NCBI RefSeq assembly: GCF_963855985.1
Contig: NC_087090.1
Coordinates: 14,940,501 to 15,004,500, forward strand
DNA: 64,000 bases
Source of the DNA: Ostrinia nubilalis
Taxonomy: Eukaryota > Arthropoda > Insecta > Lepidoptera > Crambidae
Direction: 5' to 3'
Each line of letters begins with the position of its first letter. Positions within the stretch are counted from its first letter, which is position 1. Both the position numbers and the translations under genes were made by a program. Shown piece after piece: positions 53,524 through 63,938 of this stretch. The notes below the pieces were generated by a model. That model did no database searches and was not told the DNA's origin. It was given only the letters and a program-made list of their open reading frames with translations.

Positions 53524-54802
53524 CCCATTAACGCCCTCTGTACACACGTGTGTACACTTCTTTAAACTTTATTTCTGAACGCAACTTCTAATGTTAAGTC
53601 AAATTACTTGATAAAACCTAATCTAGATGTCGATACAAGGTAAGAAATATAAAAAAGTTGGAGGGTGGTGCAAAAATAAATGTCTAATTAACATTTTTTT
53701 CCGACCTTTTCTCAAAGTGACTGGCGCCGGTTGTGAAATAATACTGATATAATATATTTTAGCTTTAATTTGATTCAATTCTACGTTTCAAGGTAAGTTT
53801 ACATTGTAAATTATTATTATAAGCTAAAAAAATAATAAATATATACATATAACATACCAAAAATTATTCAAGAATGTTGGTGTACACGCTTGTGTACAGT
53901 GGGTGAATGTATACTAAGAAAAACATTTTTTTCAAGACCTGGTTGATAATTGAAGATGTCACATAGATAACGTTTATCATCTCAAAACGAGTTTCAAGAC
54001 TAGAGGAAGCCATCGAATCCATTATGGCAGTTGAAGATGACTATACGGAGCTCAAATTGATCATCGTACCACCTGATCCTGCTGTTGTTAGTGATGAAGA
54101 AGAAGGTGCATAAGATGATTTGACTTCCTCGGTACTTTGAGATATACCAGGTACTATCGAGCTATTACGCCACCAACCTTCAGATGAAGAGCCGGAGTGG
54201 GTCAGTAGCGATGAAGAAACTCTTTCAAGCCTTGGTCCGGCTCAAAAACGTGCTCGTAACGAAGTTGCTGAAAATCCTACTTGGAGAAAAATATCACCCA
54301 TATTTTCTACTGCTCATGAAATCACCCAAACTAGTGGAATGGCGGTCTCAAATGCATGGCGCTTATAATTATGTACTTACCGTGTAAACCAAAAACACAA
54401 CGTATTATACTTGGATCAATTGGCTTTTAGGCGATCTATTGCCAGATAGTATTTACCCAATAATAAAACGAAGACGCGGCCATCATCGTCAACATCATAT
54501 TTACAGTCAAGCAATGGAAGGCATAACCGTATTGTAAACCCTCTTAGGTGTGTTATTTGCCATAGTAGGGGCGTTGGCGTTGCTCTAAATGCATGAAAAC
54601 GCTTTGCGTAGAGCGACCTTGCTTCGGGAAATTTCTCACCTGATCCGCCCATTGTACACACCTGTGTACAGGGTTTTTTTTCAAGGTTTTTAATTTTTTT
54701 TAAATATTTTTTTGTGTTTATAGATTACTTGTAATCCATTCAGTAGCAATAATAAAAAATATTATGAAAATATATCGTGGTTTCACTATGGGCGTTAATG
54801 GG
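53524..54802 (+). mobile_element. Internally deleted piggyBac-like element
   Basis: TTAA flanks both ends (53520-53523 and 54803-54806), and the 13-bp terminal repeat CCCATTAACGCCC is perfect at both. The 18-bp palindrome TGTACACACGTGTGTACA lies at 53539-53556. Related TGTACAC-type repeats lie near 53880 and 54652, forming subterminal repeats. Inside, remnants of a PGBD-type transposase start and end are present but the catalytic core is missing. The size is 1279 bp. Confidence 0.82.
54002..54640 (+). pseudogene. piggyBac transposase relic (N- and C-terminal parts)
   Basis: The first part reads ESIMAVEDDYTELK, then PSDEEPEWVSSDEETLSS and LGPAQKRARNE, an acidic N-terminus typical of PGBD transposases. 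It is broken by stops after EEEGA and shortly after SSVL. From about 54470 the DNA encodes pieces such as HRQHHIYSQAMEGI and CVERPCFGKF, reminiscent of the cysteine-rich C-terminal end, in shifting frames. The DDD catalytic domain is absent, so the copy cannot transpose itself. Confidence 0.7.
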
Positions 54803-54954
54803 TTAAGTGAGAATTGAGTGCAGTCCAGGCCTACCCTGTAAGTGACTATTCACTCTCGCCTTGAAGAAGTCCGGATTATAATGCTCGGGAAACAGAAGCA
54901 GGCAGTTAATTTCAGTCTATTTTTCAATAGTCTCATAAGTTTTATTTTGTTTAA

Positions 54955-55087
54955 CGGCTGATTTAACCATCGTCGGATAACTTTTAACTGAAGAATAAGT
55001 TTGGTTCATTGACAGTTTCAGTATGGGAAATATGTCAAAACGACAAGTTTATTCTTCAGTTAAAAGTTATCCGACGATTGTCCTAAC
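54955..55087. mobile_element. MITE family C, copy 2
   Basis: CGTCGGATAACTTTTAACTG ... CAGTTAAAAGTTATCCGACG. The same core as 16622-16765 (TTGACAGTTTCAGTATG), but with eroded outer ends. Confidence 0.7.
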
Positions 55088-56132
55088 AAAGATTGTAGTT
55101 GTAATACTATTGATACTAAACTTTGCTGTCACCCAGCCAGTCCAGTCATACAACGGCTCCAGACTCCAGGATGACTAAATCTGTGGTACGTCAATGTAGT
55201 TTCAAAAAATGACTATTTTTTCTTTTCTCGTTCAGACTAGTCTAGACTGTCTGAAGGGTGAATAAGTGGTTTTTAGTCACACTACATTTTTGAAGACATT
55301 TCTTTTAAAATTACAGATTTAGTTGCGACAGAGTTTTGAAGTTCTTGCCACGGGAAATGTTTATTTTCTCTTTTTAAACTGAAACATAAATATTGAAGCT
55401 GTGAATTGATAAATTCTATTTAAACCACAATTTTGACTAATAATCTTCAGTGTAGATTTATAAATTGAGTGTCATTTCGTAATAGTTTAAAAACTTACTC
55501 TACGTCATTTCTGTCCTCGAACGTAAACATGTAACTTGTATAACATTATCCATTATTTCTGCAAGAAAAAGAATCATTTGTCTTCTTTAACACATAATTG
55601 TTTGTCGAGAAGTTTAAATATGTATGAACACCATTTGCATATACCTAATTATGTGTACAGTTAAAATAATGATTACCTACTTGCCCAATTATTTGAGGTA
55701 ATTCCCTCGGATATTATGTCCGCAATTTTATCTGCCAGATAGAGATTATCGTGATTGCATGATCGGCTGTTTTGTTATAACACTGATTGATCGCAATCAG
55801 CTGGGTTGACTTATACAGGGTATTACAAAAACAATGGTAAAGCATGGCTAATAATTTCTTGGTCCGCTTTGTTTTTAGATCTAAGTATCCCTCACACTGA
55901 TTATACTATGATACGAGTATGTAACATGAGCGACCTGAACGGAATTTATCCTACTACACTTTCCCACTATTGCAACTCCTGTAGCCAGGATCTACAGCTT
56001 GGCCTCCAATGAAACCCAAGCAGTGAAGGTTGAATGTCGTGGGGGATAGCTAGCTGTCTTGGAACCCGCAACGAATTTATTCAGAAGTATATCCAATTTT
56101 TTAGCCTATATTAAGTATGTATGCATGTAATC
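55088..56132. other. AT-rich spacer, nothing recognised
   Basis: A TATACAGGGTATTACAAAAA stretch near 55813 looks like the edge of a DNA transposon, but no partner end was found. Confidence 0.35.
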
Positions 56133-56272
56133 ATCATCATCATCATCATTTCAGCCACAGGACGTCCACTGCTGAACATAGGCCTCCCCCAATGACTTCC
56201 ACATCGCACGGTTGGTAGCGGCTTGCATCCAGCGCCTTCCTGCTACTTTTATCAGGTCGTCGGTCCACCATG
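56133..56272 (-). mobile_element. RTE 3' end fragment
   Basis: ATCATCATCATCATCATTTC, AGGACGTCCACTGCTGAACA and GGTTGGTAGCGGCTTGCATC are the reversed tail and C-terminal codons of the RTE family. Confidence 0.75.
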
Positions 56273-56304
56273 TAATACATTATTATTAATTAAGTATTAA
56301 GTAT

Positions 56305-56475
56305 TGGACTGGGTGTTTTCTATGTATAATATGTATTTACAAAAAAAAAGTATTTAAGTATGTTTATATCCGTTGTCTAGTAGTTACCCATAGTACAAGC
56401 TTTGCTTAGTTTGGGACTAGAAGCGCAGTGTAAAATGTCCAAGGATATTTATTTATTTTTATTATTTATTTAATT
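56305..56475 (+). mobile_element. SINE tail fragment
   Basis: Matches the body of the SINE at 45344-45650 (GGGTGTTTTCTATGTATAAT, CCGTTGTCTAGTAGTTACCC). Almost directly downstream of the RTE fragment. Confidence 0.7.
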
Positions 56476-56611
56476 ACTTGCGAGTAGGTACTTGACTTCA
56501 CTTCAGTAACACTTGATAAAAGGGACTTAACTTTTATGAAGAGTCATCGTTAAGTAAGTAATGGACATTTCTTACTTTGATACCAAAAAAGCACCTGGAT
56601 GATGGTGGTTA

Positions 56612-56682
56612 TAAAAATCCTTGGGGGAGGCCTCAGGGGAGGCCATTGTCCAGCAGTGGGCGGAATTTGGTTGAAACGAGAA
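56612..56682 (+). mobile_element. RTE 3' end fragment with a small internal duplication
   Basis: AATCCTTGGGGGAGGCC is followed by a second GGGGAGGCC before ATTGTCCAGCAGTGGGC. Confidence 0.65.
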
Positions 56683-57184
56683 AGAATTATTTATTTATTT
56701 ATAGAAACCAACAGCGATACATTGAAAATGTAGGCTGCTTAAAAAAACTTATCCAAGTAGGACATTCCTTCACTCTATATTAGTTACAACTGGTTTATGT
56801 AAAAAAAAACCGTAGATAAGTATAATTAATACTTTTCTAACTACGCATTTAGCTATGCGATGCATAAATACATACATTAAGAATAGAGCTACATGTAGTG
56901 TATTTATTATTAGTAGTAACATTTACAATACATTATCAACGCTTGATAATGTTATCAAATCATTGAACTTGAAACTTGGGTATGGATATTACACTTATTG
57001 GGTATTAAATTTTATAGTTAAAATTAAAATTCCTGATCAAAACAACCTACCTACTTACTTGTCTTAAATGTGAGTTGATAGTTTGATCAACATAAAAATA
57101 AGTATACTGCCTTTTGTGATAGAGATATAAAATCCCAACCCTTCATCATCATCATTTAGTCTCCCCGGCACTAGAACCATCTGA
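56683..57184. other. AT-rich spacer, nothing recognised
   Basis: No gene is supported. Confidence 0.35.
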
Positions 57185-57350
57185 GGGCTGAGATTGAGTG
57201 TTTTTCAAACGCGCTCACTAGTGACAATTCAAAAAATGATATTAAATAAATGTATGACGGATTGTACAGCGCCCCTAGCGGGAAACTATCAAAAACTAAA
57301 ATTTTCATACAATTTTTAAACGTGCTCACTAGTGAACACACACTCAGCCC
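57185..57350. mobile_element. Probable TIR MITE, about 166 bp
   Basis: GGGCTGAGATTGAGTG at the left and CACACACTCAGCCC at the right are roughly inverted. The block AAACG(C/T)GCTCACTAGTGA occurs as a direct repeat inside and itself contains the palindrome TCACTAGTGA. Confidence 0.5.
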
Positions 57351-57685
57351 ACTGTAGTTTAGAGGCAAACGGAAGTATTGTCGATTGTAATCCTAGTTTG
57401 AATGGATAAACTTTAAACCGGCTTTCACATCACTTACATAAATACTATTTACTTGGTATTCAATCAATAATGCACAAGTTACATTTGAGCGCTAAATTGT
57501 AGAGTCAATATTGATAGTAGATTTGTTTAGAACAGCTAAATAATGGATTAAAATGCTGTTTGTTTAATTTTGGTAATATAAAGTACCCGTATGAGGTACA
57601 AACGTGACTCTACCACTGTTTCAGGACAAATATGTGGGCTGGTAACAGGACAGAAAAGAAATATATCCTAAACAATTTAACAAAC

Positions 57686-57691
57686 TTTATT
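57686..57691 (-). terminator. AATAAA on the minus strand
   Basis: Lies 38 bases past the stop of the possible exon at 57730-57951, a normal spacing for a polyadenylation signal. Confidence 0.35.
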
Positions 57692-57729
57692 TCCTTTCAA
57701 TTGTTTCAACATGATTACCACAATTATTA

Positions 57730-57951
57730 TCAGTTATGATTGTCTTTACAATGAAAACAACGTTTAAGAAGCTCACAGATGTTGTTATTAAATAAGAACA
57801 CGGAGTCACTAACCTTGGCCGCGAATGAACAACCTACATTTCCTTGTAAACAAATATCACACTTCCATATTACGATAACAACTCTACTAACTACAAGTTC
57901 TCTAAATACCTCCTTGAGAATCATAGACCAACCCACATCAAAACAAATCGG
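57730..57951 (-). CDS. Possible last exon of an unknown minus-strand gene
   Basis: The frame is open for 73 residues from a possible splice acceptor (GGTTTTGTAG ending at 57952) to a TAA at 57732-57730, with AATAAA shortly after. It reads ...WKCDICLQGNVGCSFAAK ... ICELLKRCFHCKDNHN, with paired cysteines (CxxC ... CxxC) as in small zinc-binding modules. The acceptor is weak and no upstream exon is identified, and the TATA-driven gene on the other strand starts only about 200 bp away. I do not recognise the family. It may be chance. Confidence 0.3.
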   Translation of the reverse strand, partial: PICFDVGWSMILKEVFRELVVSRVVIVIWKCDICLQGNVGCSFAAKVSDSVFLFNNNICELLKRCFHCKDNHN

Positions 57952-58133
57952 CTACAAAACCAGTTTTAAGTGAAACCCAAAAAACTTTTGTACCTGTACA
58001 CGAGGGGAATAACTATAGAGTTCGTAACGGCCGTCTAAGCATCTCGTTCGATCAATGAGTGACGCACCATGAGGGAACTCCCTCCGCCGCCCGCTTGCCT
58101 CTCGGCCCTCTTGCGTACGCGCCAGTCCACAGA

Positions 58134-58140
58134 TATAAAA
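58134..58140 (+). promoter_or_regulatory. TATA box of the 58.3-kb gene
   Basis: TATAAAA in a locally GC-rich stretch. Transcription would begin about 58163-58167 (GACATTC), giving a leader of about 160 bases with no ATG before the start at 58326. Confidence 0.6.
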
Positions 58141-58183
58141 CCGCCCGCGCGAGCCGTTTTGACATTCTAACTTTTGCTCCGCA

Positions 58184-58303
58184 ACTGATAGGTGCTTACA
58201 ACGTTCCAAATTCAAATCGTTCCGAATTTGAATATTTAAATTAAAAAGAACACTCTGTAATTGACAGGTGCTCGGAAAACATTCCAAATTTGAATATTAA
58301 AAA
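58184..58303 (+). repeat. Imperfect tandem duplication in the 5' leader
   Basis: Copy 1 (from ACTGATAGGTGCT, with GTTCCAAATTC and GAATTTGAATATT) and copy 2 (from ATTGACAGGTGCT, with ATTCCAAATT and TGAATATTAAAAA) are about 75 bp apart. Copy 2 lacks a short internal block. Confidence 0.6.
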
Positions 58304-58325
58304 CAAAGAAGATCCAAATCCCAAA

Positions 58326-58697
58326 ATGAAGGTCTACTCAGTAGTTGGAAACAAGAAGAAAGTCACGATGGAGACCAACGGCTCTCTTCTGAAAGTGGTC
58401 GGGAATAACTGCATCGTGAGGGTGTCGTGCAACCATGGGGAGATCGAGGTCATCGGCAACGACTGCTCCGTTGAAGTCCGTGACAATTATGGAACTATTC
58501 AGCTGGTTGGAGGCAACGGAATCGTCACGATTGTCAACCGATGGGACGGGGACAGAGTCCAGTTAGTCGGCCCTACGAACCATTTAACCGTCGCAGGGAA
58601 GAGGAAGGGAGTTCCATCCTACGAGGCTCAGTTGTCCCCTTTCAGCAAGAACTTGGATGACGTCATCGAGTCCCTCTTCACATTCGTCATGCGCTGA
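58326..58697 (+). CDS. Unassigned small beta-solenoid repeat protein (123 aa)
   Basis: The gene is intronless, with a TATA box 192 bases upstream of the ATG and AATAAA 389 bases past the stop. The first ATG (58326) is used; the frame extends upstream without one. Residues 1-91 form five repeats: 1-17, 18-35, 36-53, 54-71 and 72-91. The consensus is roughly G-x-(I/L)-x-(V/L)-(V/I)-G-N-(N/D)-C-x-V-x-V, for example VIGNDCSVEVRDNYGTIQLV. Alternating hydrophobic residues with a GN turn suggest a small right- or left-handed beta-helix. The last 32 residues (from KRKGVPSYEAQ) may form a helix (NLDDVIESLF). There is no signal peptide or membrane segment, so it is probably cytosolic. Some bacterial DUF3060-type proteins have similar rhythm, but that is only a resemblance. 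Function unknown. Confidence 0.8.
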   Translation: MKVYSVVGNKKKVTMETNGSLLKVVGNNCIVRVSCNHGEIEVIGNDCSVEVRDNYGTIQLVGGNGIVTIVNRWDGDRVQLVGPTNHLTVAGKRKGVPSYEAQLSPFSKNLDDVIESLFTFVMR

Positions 58698-59085
58698 AGT
58701 GTACTTGTATTTGTGTTGTGAATAATCTTGAAAAGTCGCTTTCAGCGATGGACTGATGAACTAAGTGATACCGCTGGGGAATCTTGGAAGCCAGTGATAA
58801 GAAGCTTGTGATAAAAATGATGCTTGTGATAGCAATGATGTTATTTTATCTGCTAGCTAAATCAATGTATCCGTTACGCGAGTTATTCCCCGTCGTGATG
58901 ACGTAGCGGTCAATGAACACGTTATTGTAGAGTCGGCAAAAACTCGTCAAACTGTTTTGTATCTTATGTAAATGAAATAGAGTAGTAATTTGTATATTTT
59001 TGAGTGTTTAAAGATTTCTATCAAATGTAACATTATCAGTTATTTGAGTAAACTATTTATCCATTGAATTGAACCAGTGAAATGC

Positions 59086-59091
59086 AATAAA
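59086..59091 (+). terminator. Polyadenylation signal of the 58.3-kb gene
   Basis: AATAAA followed within about 15-25 bases by a T/G-rich stretch (TTTATGTCTTTATTTCC). Defines a transcript of about 0.95 kb. Confidence 0.55.
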
Positions 59092-59109
59092 TGAATTTGG
59101 ATTGAATTT

Positions 59110-62100
59110 TATGTCTTTATTTCCGTCTTAACCCAAAGTTTTGTTTTGATTTACAAAGATTTGACTTCAGTTGTCTACCAATTCATTAGGTAGAAGTTGG
59201 ATTGGTAATAATAATTTTAATTAAGTAATATAATGAAGAGCTACATACTGAAGAGGAGTTCTTTAAAATAAATAAGTATAGAACCTTAATCTTCAACCAA
59301 GATTGTTGTTGTTGAGTTTGCCAGTTTCTTAATTACCTTAAATGTCTTATTCTTTAATGCCAGAAACTGGTACATAAGGCGAACTTAATGCCATTGGATT
59401 TTATCTGCCAGTTAAAACAGAAAAAGATAGGTTCTATCATACTATCATCAGAAGACATAGTTACTTCAGAAACCTACAAACACAAGAAGTTAAAATTACA
59501 GAATCGCTACACCATTGCAAAAGTCGCAGTGTGCAAACGGCCTTATCAACGAGATGTAATCTGACTAGATTGTTTATCTACCCGCAATTACAAAAATGAC
59601 TTTACAACCCATAAGTGGTCCCTCCAGTACCTATGTTCTAATGCCCTCTATAGGGCAATCCACTCTCATAATCTCTGGTCAATCGAGCTGAAGGCCGGGA
59701 CAACCGGGACTCGTGCATTTACCGGGATTAAGATATTCCGTGACTGTCGGCAGTTTGTCCCGGCTAGTTAACACATTTGCTGTAATTACTGTTCAGTTTT
59801 AGCCGTGTGTTGGGTGACCAAGACTTTCTATATGGGACAGTTTTGGGTTTCTTACAATATAGGTAATATTTTTGACTTTAATGATATCCCTTTGATTCAA
59901 TCGCTGTGGGATGTTTGTCCCAAGTAGAGTCAATTCCCATTAACTCATTTACCTATGAAGGACATGATGTAATTGCAGGCATTAAGACTTGACTTAAAAA
60001 ATTGCAAATTATGACCGCTTCTACAAAGTTTTTTATGCAGAACAAAATACTATGGCAACTAGTTATCGGAGTACATCGAACTATCTATTTCTTCTCTTAC
60101 TACATAAAGTTCCACAAAATATCCATTACACCATATTTGAAATAATGCCAGGAATAAACATGTTGGTTGGCTTCCAGTTTCCAAAGATAAGCGACATTAA
60201 TCGGAACCAAACAACATCATACACGAAGTTTCGTGGACTTTTTCACGATGAAAATAGTCGCACGAGTGACTAAACATGACAACATCGATTCGATTCGTTA
60301 CACTGTTTCTGAGTATTATTCAGTTATGATTATAAGTATTACTCAAGCGAAATTCCAGACGATAAGTATTATACGTCAAGACGCCCTTTGTATTGATACA
60401 AAAGGTATGCAGTTTGTCATAGGTAACGTCTTTAGTATGGATGTGACTTGATACTTACAAACTTTTCTTTTTTAGTGATTTCTCCGAAAAAATGATTTGT
60501 AGGCAAATAAATTAAGATATTTTTTAAAGTCAATAGTACGCTCTACGTTTTGTATGTTTTATATTTCCAAAACACTATTTTTGGAAAAGTGAAAAATAAA
60601 AATTGTTGCGATTTTTTTAGATTGAATTTTTCGGTACTTTTTTATATTTTAATTTGACCACAATTACTAACTCTTCTAAACTTAGCTCCAAGGGATGAAT
60701 TGGCTATAGAATGTAGATATATTTTGACCGGACTATAATTATTATAATAGTTTTAATCAACTTTTAATTCTACGAGAGCATTCACATTTTCCTCGTTTTC
60801 CCGCGGCTATTTTGGTAAAACCTCGTAACTGAATTTTATCGCTATGTCATGTCATTAGCTCCGACGAAGCGTTTCGTGGGAAAATTGGAGGAAATGTTTA
60901 CAATTTCTTGTAAGTGTTTTTCGGATTAATTTATTTGAAAAGTGTGCCAACGATTCTAGTGAAAGAGCGATGGAACGAATAACGTAAACATTATTTCAGC
61001 TGCTTTTTATCAAACTCTATAGATAAAGTTGTGGGCAAAAGCTAGTATCTACAAATAAGGATGTTTGGCGAGTGACTCAAAATTCCACTTACGTAATTTA
61101 GGCAAATCTTGTAAAATTTCAGTGTTTTCATAGAAATAAGATAATGTCAGTGTACGGTTAATTCGGCAATAAAAGATAAGATTAATAGTGATAAGATAAG
61201 AGTTTGAATGAATGGTATTCTCGGAACCAAAATACGCTGTTTCAACAATGAAACAGCAACAATGAAATACAAATTTCATCAGTAAATAAGCTAACTGCTG
61301 ACTTAACTAGTTGGAATAAGTGCTAATTTGCAACAATAGTGTATAGAGCAATTGGAGCAATAAAGAATTTGAATTTGAATAGTTTGATGTGCTTTCGTAC
61401 AAAATAAATATTATAGGTATAATAAATGATATCAGAGCCAAATGATAGGAACATTTTAGACATTTTTCCTATTAGTTTAGAAAAAATGTTAGTATAAGTA
61501 GGTATTTTATCACTATTATTTTTCTTTGTAAAATCTATTTTTTTGTATTCTGTGGTAAAACATTTTTTCCTCAATTTGACGAACACAGATTATAAATTAA
61601 TCTTTTCAGGACTCCAGGTGTAGTTTATGGCCTGATCATCATTTTCTATCAGGGCAGATGCAAGCCAAGAGCTTCTACTTTATGAGTAAAAAAAAATTAC
61701 ACGTTTTTGGTGATTAATAGAAAAGTTTTTACCTAACCCATCAAACCCCAAATTTTTATGGTCACCCTACAGCACTTGTAGGCGGTTATTAGGTAAATGG
61801 GCATCAAAGCAGGCACACGCAGACCCTGTATTTGATGTCACACTAACCATCCATTAAATTGGCCATGGGTCGAACCGATTGTACTGTTGGCGACAAAAGG
61901 TCAAAAATGTTATCGTAAATATTAAAAATACATAAAATTATCATAAAATATTCCATTCCATTTAGTTTCAAAATTACCTTAATTTATTTTTGTGTCAGAA
62001 CTTATCTTATTTTAATTTTTGTCATTATTAAATAAATCATAATTTTAGACTTTGTATGATTTGTAAAATTGATTCCATTCCAACACTTATTGTAACATAA

Positions 62101-62657
62101 ATAATGTTTCTAAAATCTTTACTCGTGATAATCATCAATAAAATATGTTAGTCTCCTAATGTACGGTAAATAATTAAATAATGTAGAGTAGAACACAGTA
62201 AACGCAAATAATAAGCAGAAGTCAGAAGAAATCCAAACAATCTTCTACTTCTAACTCTTTTGCTCGTGACTTTACATTCAAGAGCAACTATGACCAATGA
62301 AACAATTTGGTTAACTACTCCATTTGGAATATGAAAAATCTTTATCAGTCTAACATACTAACTTGTTAACTTTATGGAGTTTAATAGGTTTACTTTAGTT
62401 TAACCTTAAAATTAGCAAAGTACCAACGTTTTGTGTAACTATTGCTACAAAAGTAGTCCAATAGAGGGGACTCCATTAATATACATACTTCTTTCCTTGT
62501 GTTATTAGGTAAAAATATTATGAATATAATAAAACTAATTTTGCATTTGAATGCCAAATTCACAAAAATAGCATTTTACACACACCTCAAAAAGGCCACA
62601 GCACACAAATAATGGATTTCCAATTTATCTCTATCGTCCAAAATCATTCAAGACATT
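59110..62657. other. Gene-free AT-rich region
   Basis: No coding region on either strand is supported. Short frames (60052-60451 and 61049-61586) have no domains, no splice or polyadenylation context and AT-rich composition. No repeat family from elsewhere in the window recurs here. Confidence 0.4.
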
Positions 62658-62758
62658 AAGGCTGGATTGCACCATGTTACTTTAACTTTAACAAACTCCA
62701 TACAAAAACACCGTTTATGGTTACAGTTACGGTCAAAGTTAGGTGGTGCAACTCAGCC
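62658..62758. mobile_element. MITE family A, copy 4
   Basis: AAGGCTGGATTGCACCATGT ... AGGTGGTGCAACTCAGCC. Opposite in orientation to copy 3 and about 25 bp shorter. Confidence 0.75.
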
Positions 62759-63077
62759 AAATTTTGTGGAAGGTTGATGTGCTGTTGGGAGAAGCTGGGT
62801 TTTTCGACACGGACCTAGGTATAACACCTCGATCTACCACAGTTGCGCATGATTATGTCCTAAGTATGATTCATTAACTAAGATCCGTTTGTCAAGGCCT
62901 GCCTAAAAAGGATTAAATGATAAGTTCTAAAAAGCTTAGTAAAGAATTGTTTGATAAGTCGGCAAATACAAAAAAATACTTTATTTTACTTTAATACGCT
63001 TAATGGAAACATACCCGCTGCATTTTAAAATTAAGGTATCCCTATAAAATAACTTTTGTCAATCCTTTTATTTCCAA

Positions 63078-63250
63078 ACTAGCTTTTGCTTGCGCCTTCG
63101 CCCGCGTGAAATGTCCTAAGTCCTAAATCGTTAAATAAATTATAGCTCATGTTATTCCGATGTATAAACAACAATCATTAAAATTCGTCCAGCAGTTTTG
63201 CATGAAAGAGTAGCAAACACCAATGCATCCTCATACTAGCATAATATTAG
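63078..63250 (-). mobile_element. Helitron-like element, decayed copy
   Basis: On the plus strand it begins ACTAGCTTTTGCTTGCGCCT, then TCGCCCGCG, and ends CATACTAGCATAATATTAGT, the reversed layout of the 47971-48191 element with many substitutions. Confidence 0.5.
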
Positions 63251-63311
63251 TAAGAAATAATGATAATGTAAAATATTTGAACGTTTTCATGAAAATACGT
63301 TCCAAAAAGAC

Positions 63312-63383
63312 AGGTTCCACCGAGATTTGAACTCGGATCGCTGGATTCAGAGTCCAGAGTGGTAACCATTACACCATGGAACC
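63312..63383 (-). tRNA. tRNA-Gln(CTG), second copy
   Basis: Identical to the gene at 38949-39020 except one base just 5' of the CAC half of the D stem (G in the first copy, C here). Acceptor, anticodon loop CTCTGAA and T arm are intact. A TTTTT stop follows on the minus strand. Either a functional isodecoder or an early pseudogene. Confidence 0.88.
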
Positions 63384-63938
63384 GGCTGCGCTAGTATTAT
63401 ATTATAGTCGTCTCAACGAAATGTGAAAGTAAATGATCTAAAAAAAGTATGTTACGTACGATTCGTATGAATAGACTGATGACCTCGTGTTCCTTCGGCT
63501 TTCTTCGTCTCTTTTACTCAATCGGGGACGACTTTAGGAGTGAAAGAAGCAGATAGAGCTGCAATATTTTGCTGTAACACCAATAACAACTTCAAGACAA
63601 ACTCTATTAGTTTTTTCACATGAATTTAACTGTAACCTAAGATTGACTGTTAAGAAATAAGCTATGTGCTGTTGACTGTACTAATAATTGGGGTAAGAAT
63701 TCTTTTATTTATAAGTATGTGTTTCTAGTTCAATAAAAAACAGTGTTAATTTTGTTTTAATTTTTGTGTCACATGTGTGACATCAATCACGCGATCGTGA
63801 TCCTTTTACGAGTCGATGATAATCAATATTTAATCAAATGTTAATTATACTATGTATTTATCAGTATCCGTATCGTCTCCCAGATCCATTGATACTTTAT
63901 TATTACGTCACTATAATGGCTATCATCTATCTATACTA
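63384..63938. other. Spacer, nothing recognised
   Basis: AT-rich DNA downstream of the window's last repeat-free stretch. No gene is supported. Confidence 0.35.

Noticed and set aside
57952..58287. 111-codon minus-strand frame over the solenoid promoter
   Set aside because: Overlaps the TATA box and leader of the plus-strand gene, has no domain and depends on local GC content.
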